Shown here: one piece after another, positions 11,110-21,901 of the stretch
Position numbering within the stretch: the first letter of the stretch is position 1
How the letters are laid out: each line of letters starts with the position of its first letter
Assembly (NCBI RefSeq): GCF_004210375.1
Contig: NC_134828.1
Coordinates: forward strand, 24,110,400-24,174,399
Length of the DNA stretch: 64,000 nt
Source: Tachypleus tridentatus
Lineage: Eukaryota > Arthropoda > Merostomata > Xiphosura > Limulidae
Reading direction: 5' to 3'
Made by a program: the position numbers and the translations under genes
Notes under the pieces: generated by a model
Told to the model about the DNA's origin: nothing
Seen by the model: the letters and a program-made list of their open reading frames with translations, nothing else
The model's database searches: none

Positions 11110-11217
11110 CGGACGAGCGCCATCTAGCGAGCTCAGTCCGAGTCAGGACTGTTGTGCGGTAAATGTTAGAGCGCACAGCAGACCGAACTCCGTCTTGACG
11201 AGCCAGGGATACGTACG
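11110..11217 (+). promoter_or_regulatory. Candidate promoter/5'UTR exon of the GABA-B receptor gene
   Basis: This stretch is clearly richer in G+C and CpG than its flanks. It contains the arthropod-type initiator TCAGT at 11133-11137, a CTCF-like core on the minus strand (TAGATGGCGC within 11117-11130) and, at its end, the strong splice donor-like GTAAGT at 11218. A matching acceptor could be the CTTCAG ending at 11413. None of this is proved; it is inferred from motifs and position just upstream of the coding exon. Confidence 0.3.
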
Positions 11218-11490
11218 GTAAGTACATAGAATACTGGCTGGTGGTGGTGGAACCAAAGTCTTGCGGCTCAGCATAGCTAGCGAGGATGCGGTTGGCCGAG
11301 GTCTGGAACCTTGTTGTTCTCGGTGAGGTGGAACATCACTGCACGCTACCTGTACGATAAGTTAGAGATCACAATATCAACGTTACACATTTCTACAGAT
11401 TTTGTGTCTTCAGCTGGCGTATTAGTCTAAAACAAGGCAACTGTCGTTTCTGCGACTTCGACATAAAGGTAAGCCCAGGCCGACCTCAGA

Positions 11491-11748
11491 ATGACCTGGA
11501 GGTTCTCATTGACTTCTACCCGAGCCCACTGGTTTCTACGTCTTGGATTCTGGTCCATGTTACAAGTAGTCTTTGCTCAGCCTTCTCAGCTGCAAATCGG
11601 TGGGTTCTTTCCAGTAAGCCAAGATGTTCCAGAAGGAAAAATTGGGCAAGGGGTTATCCCAGCAGTGACGTTGGCTTTAGAACACATCAATAGCTCACCA
11701 CACATTCTCCCAGGCTACCAACTGACCATTCAGTGGAATGACACCAAG
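11491..11748 (+). CDS. GABA-B receptor subunit (type 2/3-like), first coding exon
   Basis: The exon encodes 86 residues, the N-terminus of a class C G-protein-coupled receptor for GABA. Residues 1-29 look like a signal peptide: a basic and polar start, a hydrophobic stretch around residues 14-29 and a likely cut after VVFA. Residues 35-86 match the start of the extracellular Venus-flytrap domain of GABA-B receptors: an IGGFFPVS strand, GKIGQGVIPAVTLALEHIN forming the first helix, then ILPGYQLTIQWNDTK. The GxIGxGVxPAVxLAxE pattern is nearest to subunit 2, while WNDT recalls insect subunit 3, so I give no symbol. Asn67 (NSS) and Asn83 (NDT) are possible glycosylation sites. The exon ends in phase 0 after Lys86 at the donor AAG|GTAGGA. 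The family normally continues there with a Cys residue in the next exon, which I did not find. The frame runs 17 codons into the intron before a stop. No in-frame ATG upstream competes convincingly. Confidence 0.85.
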
Positions 11749-12107
11749 GTAGGAATATACTGTTTTAGACGAAAAATAAATTTACGATTATTTGCATGAG
11801 TTTTCTACAATCTATCCTTTGTGATCGCTATTTGCTATGTGTCCTATGGTATGACCTTTGCTGACACCAGAAGTGTAATGTACTGTTCAACAGTTTTGAC
11901 TTGACCCCAGAATGTTTGCTTTGCTGTACATACTAAGATTTTTTTTTAAATTTATTATAAAGCTATACTTTCTAATATCTTAACAAAGAGTTAAACTATG
12001 AACTGTGGCTCATCAAAGGTAGCCATAATTCTCTCTTCAACAGATGTTAAAACTGGTTGTGTCGATATAATCACGTAGAATACACAGGCTTTTATCCTGC
12101 TAAAGAT

Positions 12108-12208
12108 TTGTTTGGTTTGTTTTGAATTTCGCGCACAGCTACACGAAAGCAATGTAAGACTAGTCATCACCGCCCACCGCCAACTGTTGGGCTACTCTTT
12201 TACCAATG
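12108..12208 (-). mobile_element. SINE-T fragment with internal deletion
   Basis: TTTGAATTTCGCGCACAGCT and the TAGTCATCACCGCCCACC segment are present but about 60 bp between them are missing, and the head is gone. Confidence 0.8.
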
Positions 12209-12580
12209 CTAAAGAAATTAATATAGTGCAATGAATCTTATGTAAGCACGTACCAGTTTATAACACAGCTAATCTTGTTTCCTTGAGAGCGCGAAACATA
12301 TGTTTACTAATGTGTCACAACAGGTGGCATCCAAACATAAAAACAGTGAAAGGTATTCTGTTAAAGTTAATACGACACAGCGACACTATGATATAGTTTT
12401 CACCTACTGCGGTATGTGATGTAACGATTTTTGTATTTTAGTTACTACCACACACCCGACACTGTGATATAGTTTCAATTCGTTGTATTATGTAATGTAG
12501 TAACGATTATTGCATTTCCTCGTTGAACCTTCGAACTAGGTTAGTTGAGATTAATCTACGCTAATTATTCCTAATATTGA

Positions 12581-12752
12581 AGTAAGATACAAGAGAGAAG
12601 GCACCTAGTCAACATCACCTACCGTCAACTATTTATAAACGAATAGTGGAATTGATCTTAATGTTATAACATACCTCAACCTCGACTGAAAGTATGAACA
12701 TGTTTGGCGACGGGTTGCGATCCCACAACTCGATCGTACAAGTCGCATGTAT
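12581..12752 (-). mobile_element. SINE-T, old and degenerate
   Basis: AGAGAGAAGGCACCTAGTCA, ACGAATAGTGGAATTGATC and GAACATGTTTGGCGACGGG follow the order of the central domain and box B side. Tail and box A are lost. Confidence 0.7.
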
Positions 12753-12952
12753 TACATTATATATCTGTACAGCACATTAATATTACGATACTTTGCTTAA
12801 TGTTAAAAATATACAACAAGTTTTAAACTGTAGTTATTTGTTGCAATGGCTTGCTTCTATAAAGCAGTGCATAACTTAGCATGTAAAGATTTTTAATGAA
12901 CTACGATTTGTTCTATAGCTATTATGCGCTTGTAGGTTGTTCTATAGGGGTA

Positions 12953-13310
12953 TGGTTTGTGTTTGTGTGATCTTTGTAAAACACGTTTGATTTCTGCTTA
13001 TGTGATCTCTGTAAAAATGTTTGATTTCTGCTTATGTGATCTCTGTAAAAACGTTTGGTTTCTGCTCAAGTGATTTCTGTGAAAACGTTTGGTTTCTCCT
13101 TATGTGACCTCTGTAAAAAACATTCGGTTTCTCCTTATGTAATCTCTGTAAAAATGTTTGATTTCTGCTTATGTGATCTCTGTAAAAATGTTTGATTTCT
13201 GCCTGTGTGATTTCTGTGAAACGTTTGATTTCTGCTTATGTGATCTCTGTAAAAAACATTCGGTTTCTCCTTATGTAATCTCTGTAAAAATTTGATTTCT
13301 CTTTGTAACA
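12953..13310. repeat. 34-bp minisatellite, ~10 units
   Basis: Unit GTAAAAATGTTTGATTTCTG then CTTATGTGATCTCT, with length and base variants. Isolated relatives (GTTTCTGCTTAT-type words) continue to about 14100, on the far side of the SINE-T at 13497, so that SINE landed in an older array. Confidence 0.85.
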
Positions 13311-13496
13311 CAATTGTTAGGTTGCTGCTTATATTGATTTTAATAAATACTTTTTAATTACTGTTTATAATAATTCTTTTTCCATACAGATATTTTTCGT
13401 TACTGCTTATATACGTAATAAAGTAATAGTTTGTTCTTATCTCCTATAACTAAATTTATTTTACGCTTATTGTGAATGCATTTAACAAAGCGTAGT

Positions 13497-13776
13497 GGCC
13501 CGGCATGGCCAGGTGGGTTAAGGCGTTCGACTCGTAATCTGAGGGTCGCGGGTTCGCATCCCGGTCGCACCAAACATGCTCGCCCTTTCAGCCGTGGGGA
13601 CGTTATAATGTGACGGTCAATCCCACTATTCGTTGGTAAAAGAGTAGCCCAGGAGTTGGCGGTGGGTGGTGATGACTAGCTGTCTTCCCTCTAGTCTTAC
13701 ACTGCTAAACTAGGGACGGCTAGGCGCAGATAGCCCTCGAGTAGCTTTGCGCGAAATTCAAAACAAATAAACAAAC
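13497..13776 (+). mobile_element. SINE-T, full length
   Basis: A good reference copy: GGCCCGGCATGGCCAGGTGG head, TCGTAA anticodon loop, box B GGTTCGCATCC, central domain, then the hairpin GCGCA (13724-13728) / TGCGC (13748-13752) and a CAAA tail. Flanking repeats AAAGCGTAGT (13487-13496) and AAAGGGTAGT (13777-13786) differ by one base. Confidence 0.95.
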
Positions 13777-13786
13777 AAAGGGTAGT

Positions 13787-14599
13787 TTCTACTTATTGTT
13801 ATCGTCTCTAATAAAACTTAGTTTCTGTTTATTTATATACATGTTGGTATTTCATATCAGTGTTTAGTTTCTGTTTGCTGTGATTTTCTGTTACAAGGTT
13901 TAAGTACTGTTTCTTATTTTCCCGCAACATAATTTGATTTTTTTCTAGCAAAACTTAGTTTCTCTTTATCGTTTTATTCTGTTTGTTTCTGCTTAAATCG
14001 GATCTTATCAGAATTTGCTTTCTGCTTATTTTCTACGTTTCGTGATTTTTTAAAACATAGTTCTGTTTATGTTTTTACTGGTAATTTGCTTTAATAGTTT
14101 TATCCTGTTGAAAAAAAACAAACTCGATTGCTTGCCATTAAATCTACCAAGTATTTAGATGCGAAAACAGAAGCGTTTCACACCTGATCGCACAGAAGGT
14201 GGTTGGTACCATAACACCAACACCACAGCTTAATCACAGCTAGATTATTTAAGTTACCAATTCCAAACAGTTAACCAAATCTTCATTTAGAAAAAGGAAG
14301 AAAAGCGAAAATCACTCATCATTTCGTAAAATAAAGGCCCAACATTCGGGTTGTACACTAAACAAAGCATTGTTCATGATTCTTATGGCATATTCCAAGC
14401 TTTTTAAAGTACAAATTTACATGAAGAACACTCTTTACGGACTTTTATCTGAACCACTTCATGTTTGTTCAGGACTGATGCAATGAAGTAATAGTCAATA
14501 CGAATGCTCTTCACATGTGGCACCATCTCGGGATTTCTTAAATAGAATTTTCGAATTTCAATACCTTGAAAATACTTCGAATGTGCTTTTACTTGTGTA
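13787..14599. other. AT-rich DNA with scattered array remnants
   Basis: Words like TTAGTTTCTGTTTA recur irregularly up to about 14100 and look like decayed 34-bp units. From 14100 to 14600 nothing was recognised. Confidence 0.5.
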
Positions 14600-15490
14600 T
14601 TTTTGAAACGTGTTACTATTTATTTCTTTTTTTTTTACAATGTAGTAATAAGAGAACATTTTTCAAAGTGCATGCAGTGCCATATGATTGTTTTTTCATC
14701 TTTAAATGTGGTACTGTCTGATGGTTCTCTACCGTGGTATTAACTAATCGTTTTTCAGTCTGGATCCATTCGAACGTTTATCAGTCACAACATGAATGTT
14801 TTTTTTTTAGTGTGGTACTACTTACTCGTTTTTAAATGTCATATTACAGTCTCGTTTTTCAAATGTGGTATGACTTGTATGTTTTACAGTGTGGTACTAT
14901 TTGAACGTGTATGATTCTACTTGAACGTTTTGTATGTGGTATTAACTGAACGTTTTTAACCGTGGTACTAACTGAAGATTCTTCAGCATAGTATTAATTG
15001 AATGTTTTCCTCTCTGATACCACTTGAACGTTTTTAAATGTGTTACTACTTGTACGTTTTTAGTGTAGCACTGTCTGGTCGTTTCTCAGTGTAGTAAGTA
15101 CAGTTTGATCATTTATAAACGTGGTACTTATTGAATGTTCCTCAGTGTGCTACTGTTTGAACGTCTTTCTCTCTTATACTAATTATACGTGTTTAAATGT
15201 GGTACTACTTGTATATTTCTCAGTGTAGTACAGTCTGATAGATTTTCAATGAGGTACTGCCTGATCATTTTTAGTGTGGTACTTCTTCATTTTTATATAT
15301 GATACTAATTTAACATTCCTCAGTGTAATGTTATTTGAACGTCATTCTCTCTGATTATTCTTGGACATTTTTTTGTATGTGGTACTAACTGCACGTTTTT
15401 AAATGTGGTACTACTCGATCATTTTTAAGTGTGGTAGTAACTACATATTTTTCGTTGTGGTACTAATAAATATAGTAGTAATTGAATTTG
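14600..15490. repeat. Ancient ~29-bp tandem repeat
   Basis: The words GTGGTACTA, TTGAACGTTTTT and CAGTGT(A/G)GTA recur with an average spacing near 28-31 bp throughout. Copies are too diverged to count exactly. Same type of structure as the sharper arrays but much older. Confidence 0.7.
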
Positions 15491-16735
15491 TTTATGTTGT
15501 GCTGTCAAACTGCTCCCGTTGAATGTACTTATACACATAAAAGCTGCAACTGTTTTGTGTATTGATTTCCATTCTCTCTCCAGTAGAGTATTATACACTC
15601 TTCACTTGAATTCAAGGGATTCGTGACACTTCCACACATTTCTGATGTGCGTCTCTATATTTATATTGGCTTAATACCTATGTACGAAATGCTGGGCGAA
15701 CCACGCTATATATATTTAGGGACTTTTCAGATGACTTTGCTACCTTCAATATATCATGGAACACGTGTCTTTCTGGTCAATAGTACGAAATTAGATTAGA
15801 TTAATAATGCGTCTTCTTAAAAATACACTCATTTTCAAGCAAACGTTGTTCCTTACTTTAAAACAAAGTCATACTGAGAGAGACAGCCGTGAGCTTTTGT
15901 CAAGGGCAACTCAGCGTTCTGGACCGTTGCAGCAAAAGTTACACCCTGTTCTTTGAGACCGTAGATGCGTTATAAGAACGACTGTCAAATCCACTACTTG
16001 AGGTAGGTTTTGTTGACTAGCTACCTTCCCTCTACATTATCAGATCAGACTTCGGATCAGTTATCGAAGAGACCTCTTGTGTATTTTTCCCAAAGATCCA
16101 AATTAAAACAAAGCATAAACTTGACATGAAAAGCGATTTTGGATCCATGCCTTTCGATATGCAACACATTTCCGAATCCATATTTCTTAAGATACAACGT
16201 GTTTACGGAACCATATGTTTTGTTCTACTTAGCTAATTTTATTTAGAACAAAAAAATCATTCGTGTTTGTTTTGTTTGTTTCAAATTAGAATGTCCTTTA
16301 CAATATTTGCTGTTGTACAAAGATATTAATTCTCTAAAATTATAAAGCTACATTTTGTTCCATTATTCAAAATACTTGTTGATGTGTGCGAGTATTTCAT
16401 GTATTGATTTTTGTAAAACATCAAGCATAGATTCTGCCTTTTGGTGCAGTGCCCATGAGACTTTCATCTTTATTTCATGAAGACAATCTATCTTTTCGCT
16501 TGATAAATAAATAAATACGCATAAAAAATTTTTCTCAGTCTCGCAACTAGTGAGTATAGGAAGAATCATGACATTAGCTAGAGAGGAATAGTTATGGTAA
16601 GTCTGCATGCTGTAAATTTTCAGAGAGAGCCAATGTCTCGAGTTCGATAAATGTATTTTTTTTTTGTCGTGTATCGTCTTTTAAAGTTCTTTGATCTAAC
16701 AGTGTCTCAATCAACATAACAAATCAATAAGACAT
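15491..16735. other. No gene called; one SINE-T scrap and one unassigned frame
   Basis: GACTAGCTACCTTCCCTCTA at 16016-16035 is a SINE-T scrap. A minus-strand frame of 81 codons (16363-16608) has a plausible helical stretch but no start context, splice signals or family match, so I leave it uncalled. Confidence 0.4.
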
Positions 16736-16740
16736 TAAAT

Positions 16741-18070
16741 TTGTAACCGTTAATCTCAGTAGCCGAGATTAATATTAAATAAACTTGACAAGTTCTAGCT
16801 TAAACTTGTAACCGTTAATCTCAGTAGCCAAGATTAATATTAAATAACCTTGATAAGTTCCAACTTAAACTTGTAACTGTTAATCTAAGTAGCCGAGATC
16901 AATATTAAATAACCTTGATAAGTTCTAGCTTAAACTTGTAACCGTTAATCCTAGTAGCCGAGATTAATATTAAATAACCTTGACAAGTTTTAGCTTAAAC
17001 TTGTAACCGTTAATCTCAGTAGCCGAGATTAATATTAAATAACCCTGACAAATTCTAGCTTAAACTTTAACAGTTAATCTCAGTAGCCGAGATTAATATT
17101 AAATAACCTTGACAAGTTCCAACTTAAACTTGTAACTGTTAATCTAAGTAGCCGAGATCAATATTAAATAACCTTGATAAGTTCTAGCTTAAACTTGTAA
17201 CCGTTAATCCTAGTAGCCGAGATTAATATTAAATAACCTTGACAAGTTCTAGCTTAAACTTGTAACCGTTAATCTCAGTAGCCGAGATTAATATTAAATA
17301 ACCCTGACAAATTCTAGCTTAAACTTGTAACCGTTAATCCTAGTAGCCGAGAGTAATATTAAATAACCTTGACAAGTTCTACTTAAACTTGTAACCGTTA
17401 ATCCTAGTAGCCGAGATCAATATTAAATAACCCTGACAAATTCTAGCTCAGACTTGTAACTGTTAATCTCAGTAGCCGAGAGTAATATTAAATAACCTTG
17501 ACAAGTTCTAGCTCAGACTTGTAACTGTTAATCTCAGTAGCAGAGATTAATATTAAATAACCTTGACAAGTTCTAGCTCAGACTTGTAACCGTTAATCCT
17601 AGTAGCCGAGATTAATAGTAAATAACCTTGACAAGTTCTAGCTCAGACTTGTAACCGTTAATCCTAGTAGCCGAGATTAATATTAAATAACCTTGACAAG
17701 TTTTAGCTCAGACTTGTAACTGTTAATCTCAGTAGCAGAGATTAATATTAAATAACCTTGACAAGTTCTAGCTCAGACTTGTAACTGTTAATCTTAGTAG
17801 CAGAGATTAATATTAAATAACCTTGACAAGTTTTAGCTCAGACTTGTAACTGTTAATCTCAGTAGCAGAGATTAATATTAAATAACCTTGACAAGTTCTA
17901 GCTCAGACTAGTAACTGTTAATCTCAGTAGCAGAGATTAATATTAAATAACCTTGACAAGTTCTAACTCAGACTTGTAACTGTTAATCTCAGTAGCAGAG
18001 ATTAATATTAAATAACCTTGACAAGTTCTAGCTCAGACTTGTAACTGTTAATCTCAGTAGCAGAGATTTA
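16741..18070. repeat. 65-bp satellite with internal hairpin, ~20 units
   Basis: Units start TTGTAACCGTTAATCTCAGT; starts at 16741, 16806, 16871 and 16936 give a 65-bp period. Each unit holds TTAATCTC-agtagcc-GAGATTAA, a perfect 8-bp inverted repeat with a 7-base loop, in most copies. The later part of the array carries AGTAGCAG instead of AGTAGCCG and CTCAGACTTG instead of CTTAAACTTG, defining two sub-families. A four-unit block starting at 16871 recurs at 17130. Confidence 0.95.
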
Positions 18071-18576
18071 TTAACCTCAGTAACTGTGAACCTCAGTATT
18101 TTATCTTTCTTACTTTTTCTTTATTAAACTGATTTAAATAAATGTTTTTTTTTCTATAGTGTTTATTCTTTTGTTGTTTTTTAGAGTTTTCTTGCATATA
18201 TTCTCTTGCAACTTTTTTGTTACTACACCAGTTTCTGGCAAAACGTATTAGGTTACGATTTTGTTACTACATAAATTCCTTGTATAACTTCTCAAGCTGT
18301 TATTATAATAATTTCAGACAAACCTTCTCTGGTTACTGTTTTATAAGTACAGTAGTTTTTGGCAAATCCACTTTTCAGGTATTCATATGTAGAACAGCAG
18401 TGAAGGTTTAATATACGGTAGTTATTAATATGTAAGTGTAACGAAACCCGCAAGCACAAACAATTCATAATACCTGACATCAACGTAACATCATTTATAG
18501 ACGAAAAGTTACTTAAACCCCAAATAAATGCGACGCCATTTATATTACGTTTATACATTTATACGTTTATTTTACA
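18071..18576. other. No gene or known repeat
   Basis: AT-rich DNA. Overlapping short frames on both strands near 18217-18558 have no domain and biased AT composition. Confidence 0.5.
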
Positions 18577-18660
18577 GTTCTAGCACAAACTACGTATTAG
18601 GCTTTCAGCAAATTGTCCACAACCGGGACTCGAACTATGGATTTTAGCATTGAATCCATT
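18577..18660 (-). mobile_element. SINE-V2 remnant
   Basis: CTAGCACAAACTACG, GGGACTCGAACTATGGATTT and TAGCATTGAATCC follow the order of an inverted V2 element but are heavily diverged. Confidence 0.4.
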
Positions 18661-18736
18661 TATATGAGAAAATGAAATTAAAATATTTCTTTGTAACATT
18701 TCTTAGTGGAAATACCTAAAAGCTCATATAAGTTTT

Positions 18737-18850
18737 GTTTGGTTGTTGTTAAACAAAACTAAACAATAGGCTATCTGTGCTTTCCCTACTGTGGGTATCG
18801 AAACTCGATTTGTAGCATCGTAAACCTGCAGACTTGCTGTTGCGTTAAGC
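18737..18850 (-). mobile_element. SINE-V2
   Basis: AACAATAGGCTATCTGTGCT, TGGGTATCGAAACTCGATTT and GTAGCATCGTAAACCTGCAG are clear V2 parts in inverted order; the box A end is damaged. Confidence 0.7.
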
Positions 18851-19429
18851 AACTGCCAGCAGGGTTAACTTTCTATAGTACAATCAGGATAGATATGTAT
18901 ATATATCGCGTGACTGCTAAGAAAATACAGAGTCCCTGGTGGAAGCAATTTTAAAATTTGAAATGCAATTAATTAGAAGTCATATGACTAAATGTAAATT
19001 ACCGCGAATACCAATGGAAATATTCATGGATTCACACACGATAATTTCTAAGGTATCACGTGATTGGATATGTGCTCCAGCGCTTCCTGGTGGAAGTGTT
19101 CACAAACGTCATAGAATTAACGTTTTGTTCTCGACTGCTTATCATACGATTGATAAATATAACTTATATTACGAAGTAAATTACAATGATGTGTAAGTAA
19201 CCAAAATAATAACTCCTTTTGTTGCCCAGGCGACAGCACCGTGACAAGCGCGAGCTGACTATACTAAACATTGACATCCAATCAGATCGCTTTAAAAATT
19301 CTGATACTATTCAAGAAAGTAGTGTTGAGATTGTATCAGAAACTTAAACTTGAGACCTTTTTAAAATTTTTCTTTCAAGATAGGTGTTTTTGTGTGGTTT
19401 TTGTTGTTGTTCTTTGACACTAGTGTCAC
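18851..19429. other. No gene called
   Basis: Contains an 85-codon plus-strand frame (18939-19196) without recognisable domain or splice context. CCTGGTGGAAG occurs twice (18932 and 19085 regions), about 150 bp apart; I could not extend this into a repeat. Confidence 0.4.
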
Positions 19430-19590
19430 AATACTAGAAGTCAAGTCACTAAACAATAGGTTTTATGTTATTGGCATTATTATCAAATATTAGTAGATAA
19501 GTACCTCAAAATAGGTTTCAGCTTCTTAGCATTATTTTCACGTGTTAGCAGATAAGTTAACGAACGATAGGTTTTATTTAGTTTTCATTA
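19430..19590. repeat. ~57-bp degenerate tandem repeat, ~3 copies
   Basis: ATAGGTTTTATGTTATTGGC, ATAGGTTTCAGCTTCTTAGC and ATAGGTTTTATTTAGTTTTC start successive copies; TAG(T/C)AGATAAGT recurs between them. Confidence 0.6.
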
Positions 19591-19728
19591 TTTATCTATT
19601 TACAAATGCCAGAAACTTTCTGTTTCATGATTTCTTATTTTTATCTTGGTAATATGAATCACCTCCATGATATTAAATAGTCTGTAAAGTCCGTCTTCCT
19701 TTGTTGAAAGATAACGTTATTTACTAAT

Positions 19729-20060
19729 GAAAACCAAAAGAAACACGTTAAATAGGGAAACTGGATACTTCCGATTAGCGGAAAGCCAAAAGAGGCACGT
19801 TAAATAGGGGAAACTGGATACTTCCGATTAGCGGAAAGCCAAAAGAGGCACGTCGAATAGGAGAAACTGGATACTTCCGATTAGCGGAAAGCCAAAAGAG
19901 GCACGTTGAATAGGGGAAACTGAATATTTCCGGTTAGCTGAAAGCCAAAAGAGGCACGTTGAGTAGGGGAAACTGAATACTTCCGGTTAGCTGAAAGCCA
20001 AAAGAGGCACGTTGAATAGGGGAAATTGGATACTTCCGGTTAGTGGAAAGCCAAAAGAGA
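19729..20060. repeat. 53-bp minisatellite, ~6 units
   Basis: Unit GGAAAGCCAAAAGAGGCACG then TTGAATAGGGGAAACTGGAT and ACTTCCG(A/G)TTAGC. First and last units are the most diverged. Confidence 0.9.
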
Positions 20061-21550
20061 CATATCCAGTATTTTTCAAAACAAATTAGACAATGTTCAA
20101 AACTTGTATTCTGGTCTACTCCTATGCTTTGATTTGGCCACAATGCATATATGTCTGTTAAACAGAAAATCTAAAAAAACACCTAAGGTGTAAGAATACT
20201 AGAGTGCAGCTAAAGGCCTGGAACATTGAATTCAAAGCACAAAGTTCTTTTTACACACTTCTCCATAGGAATAAAGACATGCACACGCACACATATGTGC
20301 ATATACACACATACATTGGAATAAGTCAATATTGGTGTTAGCTAAGCCTATTTCTAGAGGACAATAACAGGACCATTTAAGTTGTATATCAAATACAATT
20401 TTACTCTGAGTTTCGGTTTCAGTATCATATAATATTGTTCACTGTCGAACATGATTTATGTAAAGAAATCATGGACAAGAAAGTAGTTACCATTCACAAA
20501 ACCTAGTGTAATAATGGAACATTCTGGAAAGTTTTAAACCATATTTCAAACATATTTAAAAATAATGTAAATAATACTTCTACACCACAAAATATAAAGA
20601 TTGGGCTTATGTGAGGACTCTAACGCTTAACATTACCAAATTAGGTAAAACCATCCTCTAACAAACTTCATAATTATTTCTCTGAATGCTTAATTACTTA
20701 CTTTTAGTATAAAAAATAGTTTATTGCTGTTGTTTTCATTAAGACATTAAAGACACATTTTAGGGTTAACGCTACTACATAACTTGTTTATATTTACATA
20801 TTTAGAAAGGCATATTTGTATTAAAAAAGACGCAGGTCATATGCTTAGTCAGGTAATGATAGCGTAGGGATATTGTTTTTTTCCAAAACATTCAAACTGT
20901 TTTGCCGTGCAAACTAGCCAGTATTTAGAATAAAACTGAGAATGCCATTAATATTCTGCTGAATTCTTTTAACTCTGATGGAGAGTTTCTTTTGATCAGA
21001 CTTTCTAATCTTTATAAACTTCTTCCGGTATTAGGACTTTCACAATTTTTAATACGCGTATCAAAGACACATTACCTCACGAGACAAAGAAATATTGCCT
21101 TGAAAGGCAATGATACATTGCTCTCTGACCCATAGGGGCATTATCTTAAGATGCAAAGACCCATTGCTTCGTGAGTGAGAGGGGCATTGCCTTGTGAAAA
21201 AAAAATAATGTCTCGTGAGGCGTCATGCTTTCATAACTATTATTAAATTATCTCATAAAAATGTAGGTTTCCAATTTAAAAGCTGAGCATTGGTATTTCA
21301 AAGGAAACCGACACAGAACAAAAAAAGTGTAGAAATTTTTATTAGTTTCGAACATTACAATAGAAAGCCAATACTTCTGTAAAACTGGTAAACACGCAAT
21401 ATAAATGTGAATGATAAAAAACTGGAGGACCTGATGGTAACTGCATTCTTTTATCATTTTGTAGAAGTTTAAATTTTGCTTTTTGCGCAGAATCTCACAA
21501 GCAAAAATTGGATAGCGACCCTTTTTTGTAACGTTAGAATCATCATTCTG
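20061..21550. other. Mostly featureless; CA-rich tract and faint repeats
   Basis: 20276-20320 is CA/TG-rich (CACACGCACACATATGTGC). 21060-21230 has faint repeats of CATTGCCT(C/T)GTGAG-type words. No exon is supported; small frames here are AT-biased. Confidence 0.45.
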
Positions 21551-21584
21551 AGATCTATTGTATTAGATTTTTCCTTTCATTTGC

Positions 21585-21868
21585 TCCGGCATGGCCAAGC
21601 GTGTTAAGGCGTTCGACTCGTAATCCGAGGGTCGCGGGTTCGAAGCCCGGTCGCACCAAACATGCCCGCCCGCCCTTTCAGCCGTGGGGGCGTTATAATG
21701 TGACGGTTAATCCCACTATTTGTTGGTAAAAGAGTAGCTCAAGAGTTGACGGTGGGTGGTGATGACTAGCTGCCTTCCCTGTCTAGTATTAAACTGCTAA
21801 ATTAGGGACGGCTAGCGCAGATAGCCCTCGAGTAGCTTTGCGCGAAATTCAAAAAACAAACAAACAAA
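21585..21868 (+). mobile_element. SINE-T with unusually long flanking duplication
   Basis: Full-length copy with an extra CCGC in the CATGCCCGCCCGCC region. The sequence just before it (21552-21584) recurs just after it (21869-21901) over 33 bp with four mismatches. That is far longer than the 8-14 bp seen at other copies here. An open frame at 21838-22110 starts in the SINE tail and is not supported. Confidence 0.95.
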
Positions 21869-21901
21869 GATCGATTGTATCAGATGTTTCCTTTCACTTG
21901 C

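Noticed and set aside
16363-16608. 81-codon minus-strand frame as a possible exon
   Set aside because: No recognised domain, no convincing acceptor/donor pair, AT-rich codon use like the surrounding DNA.
18939-19196. 85-codon plus frame as a possible GABA-B exon
   Set aside because: Does not contain the conserved ligand-binding-domain residues expected after the first exon.
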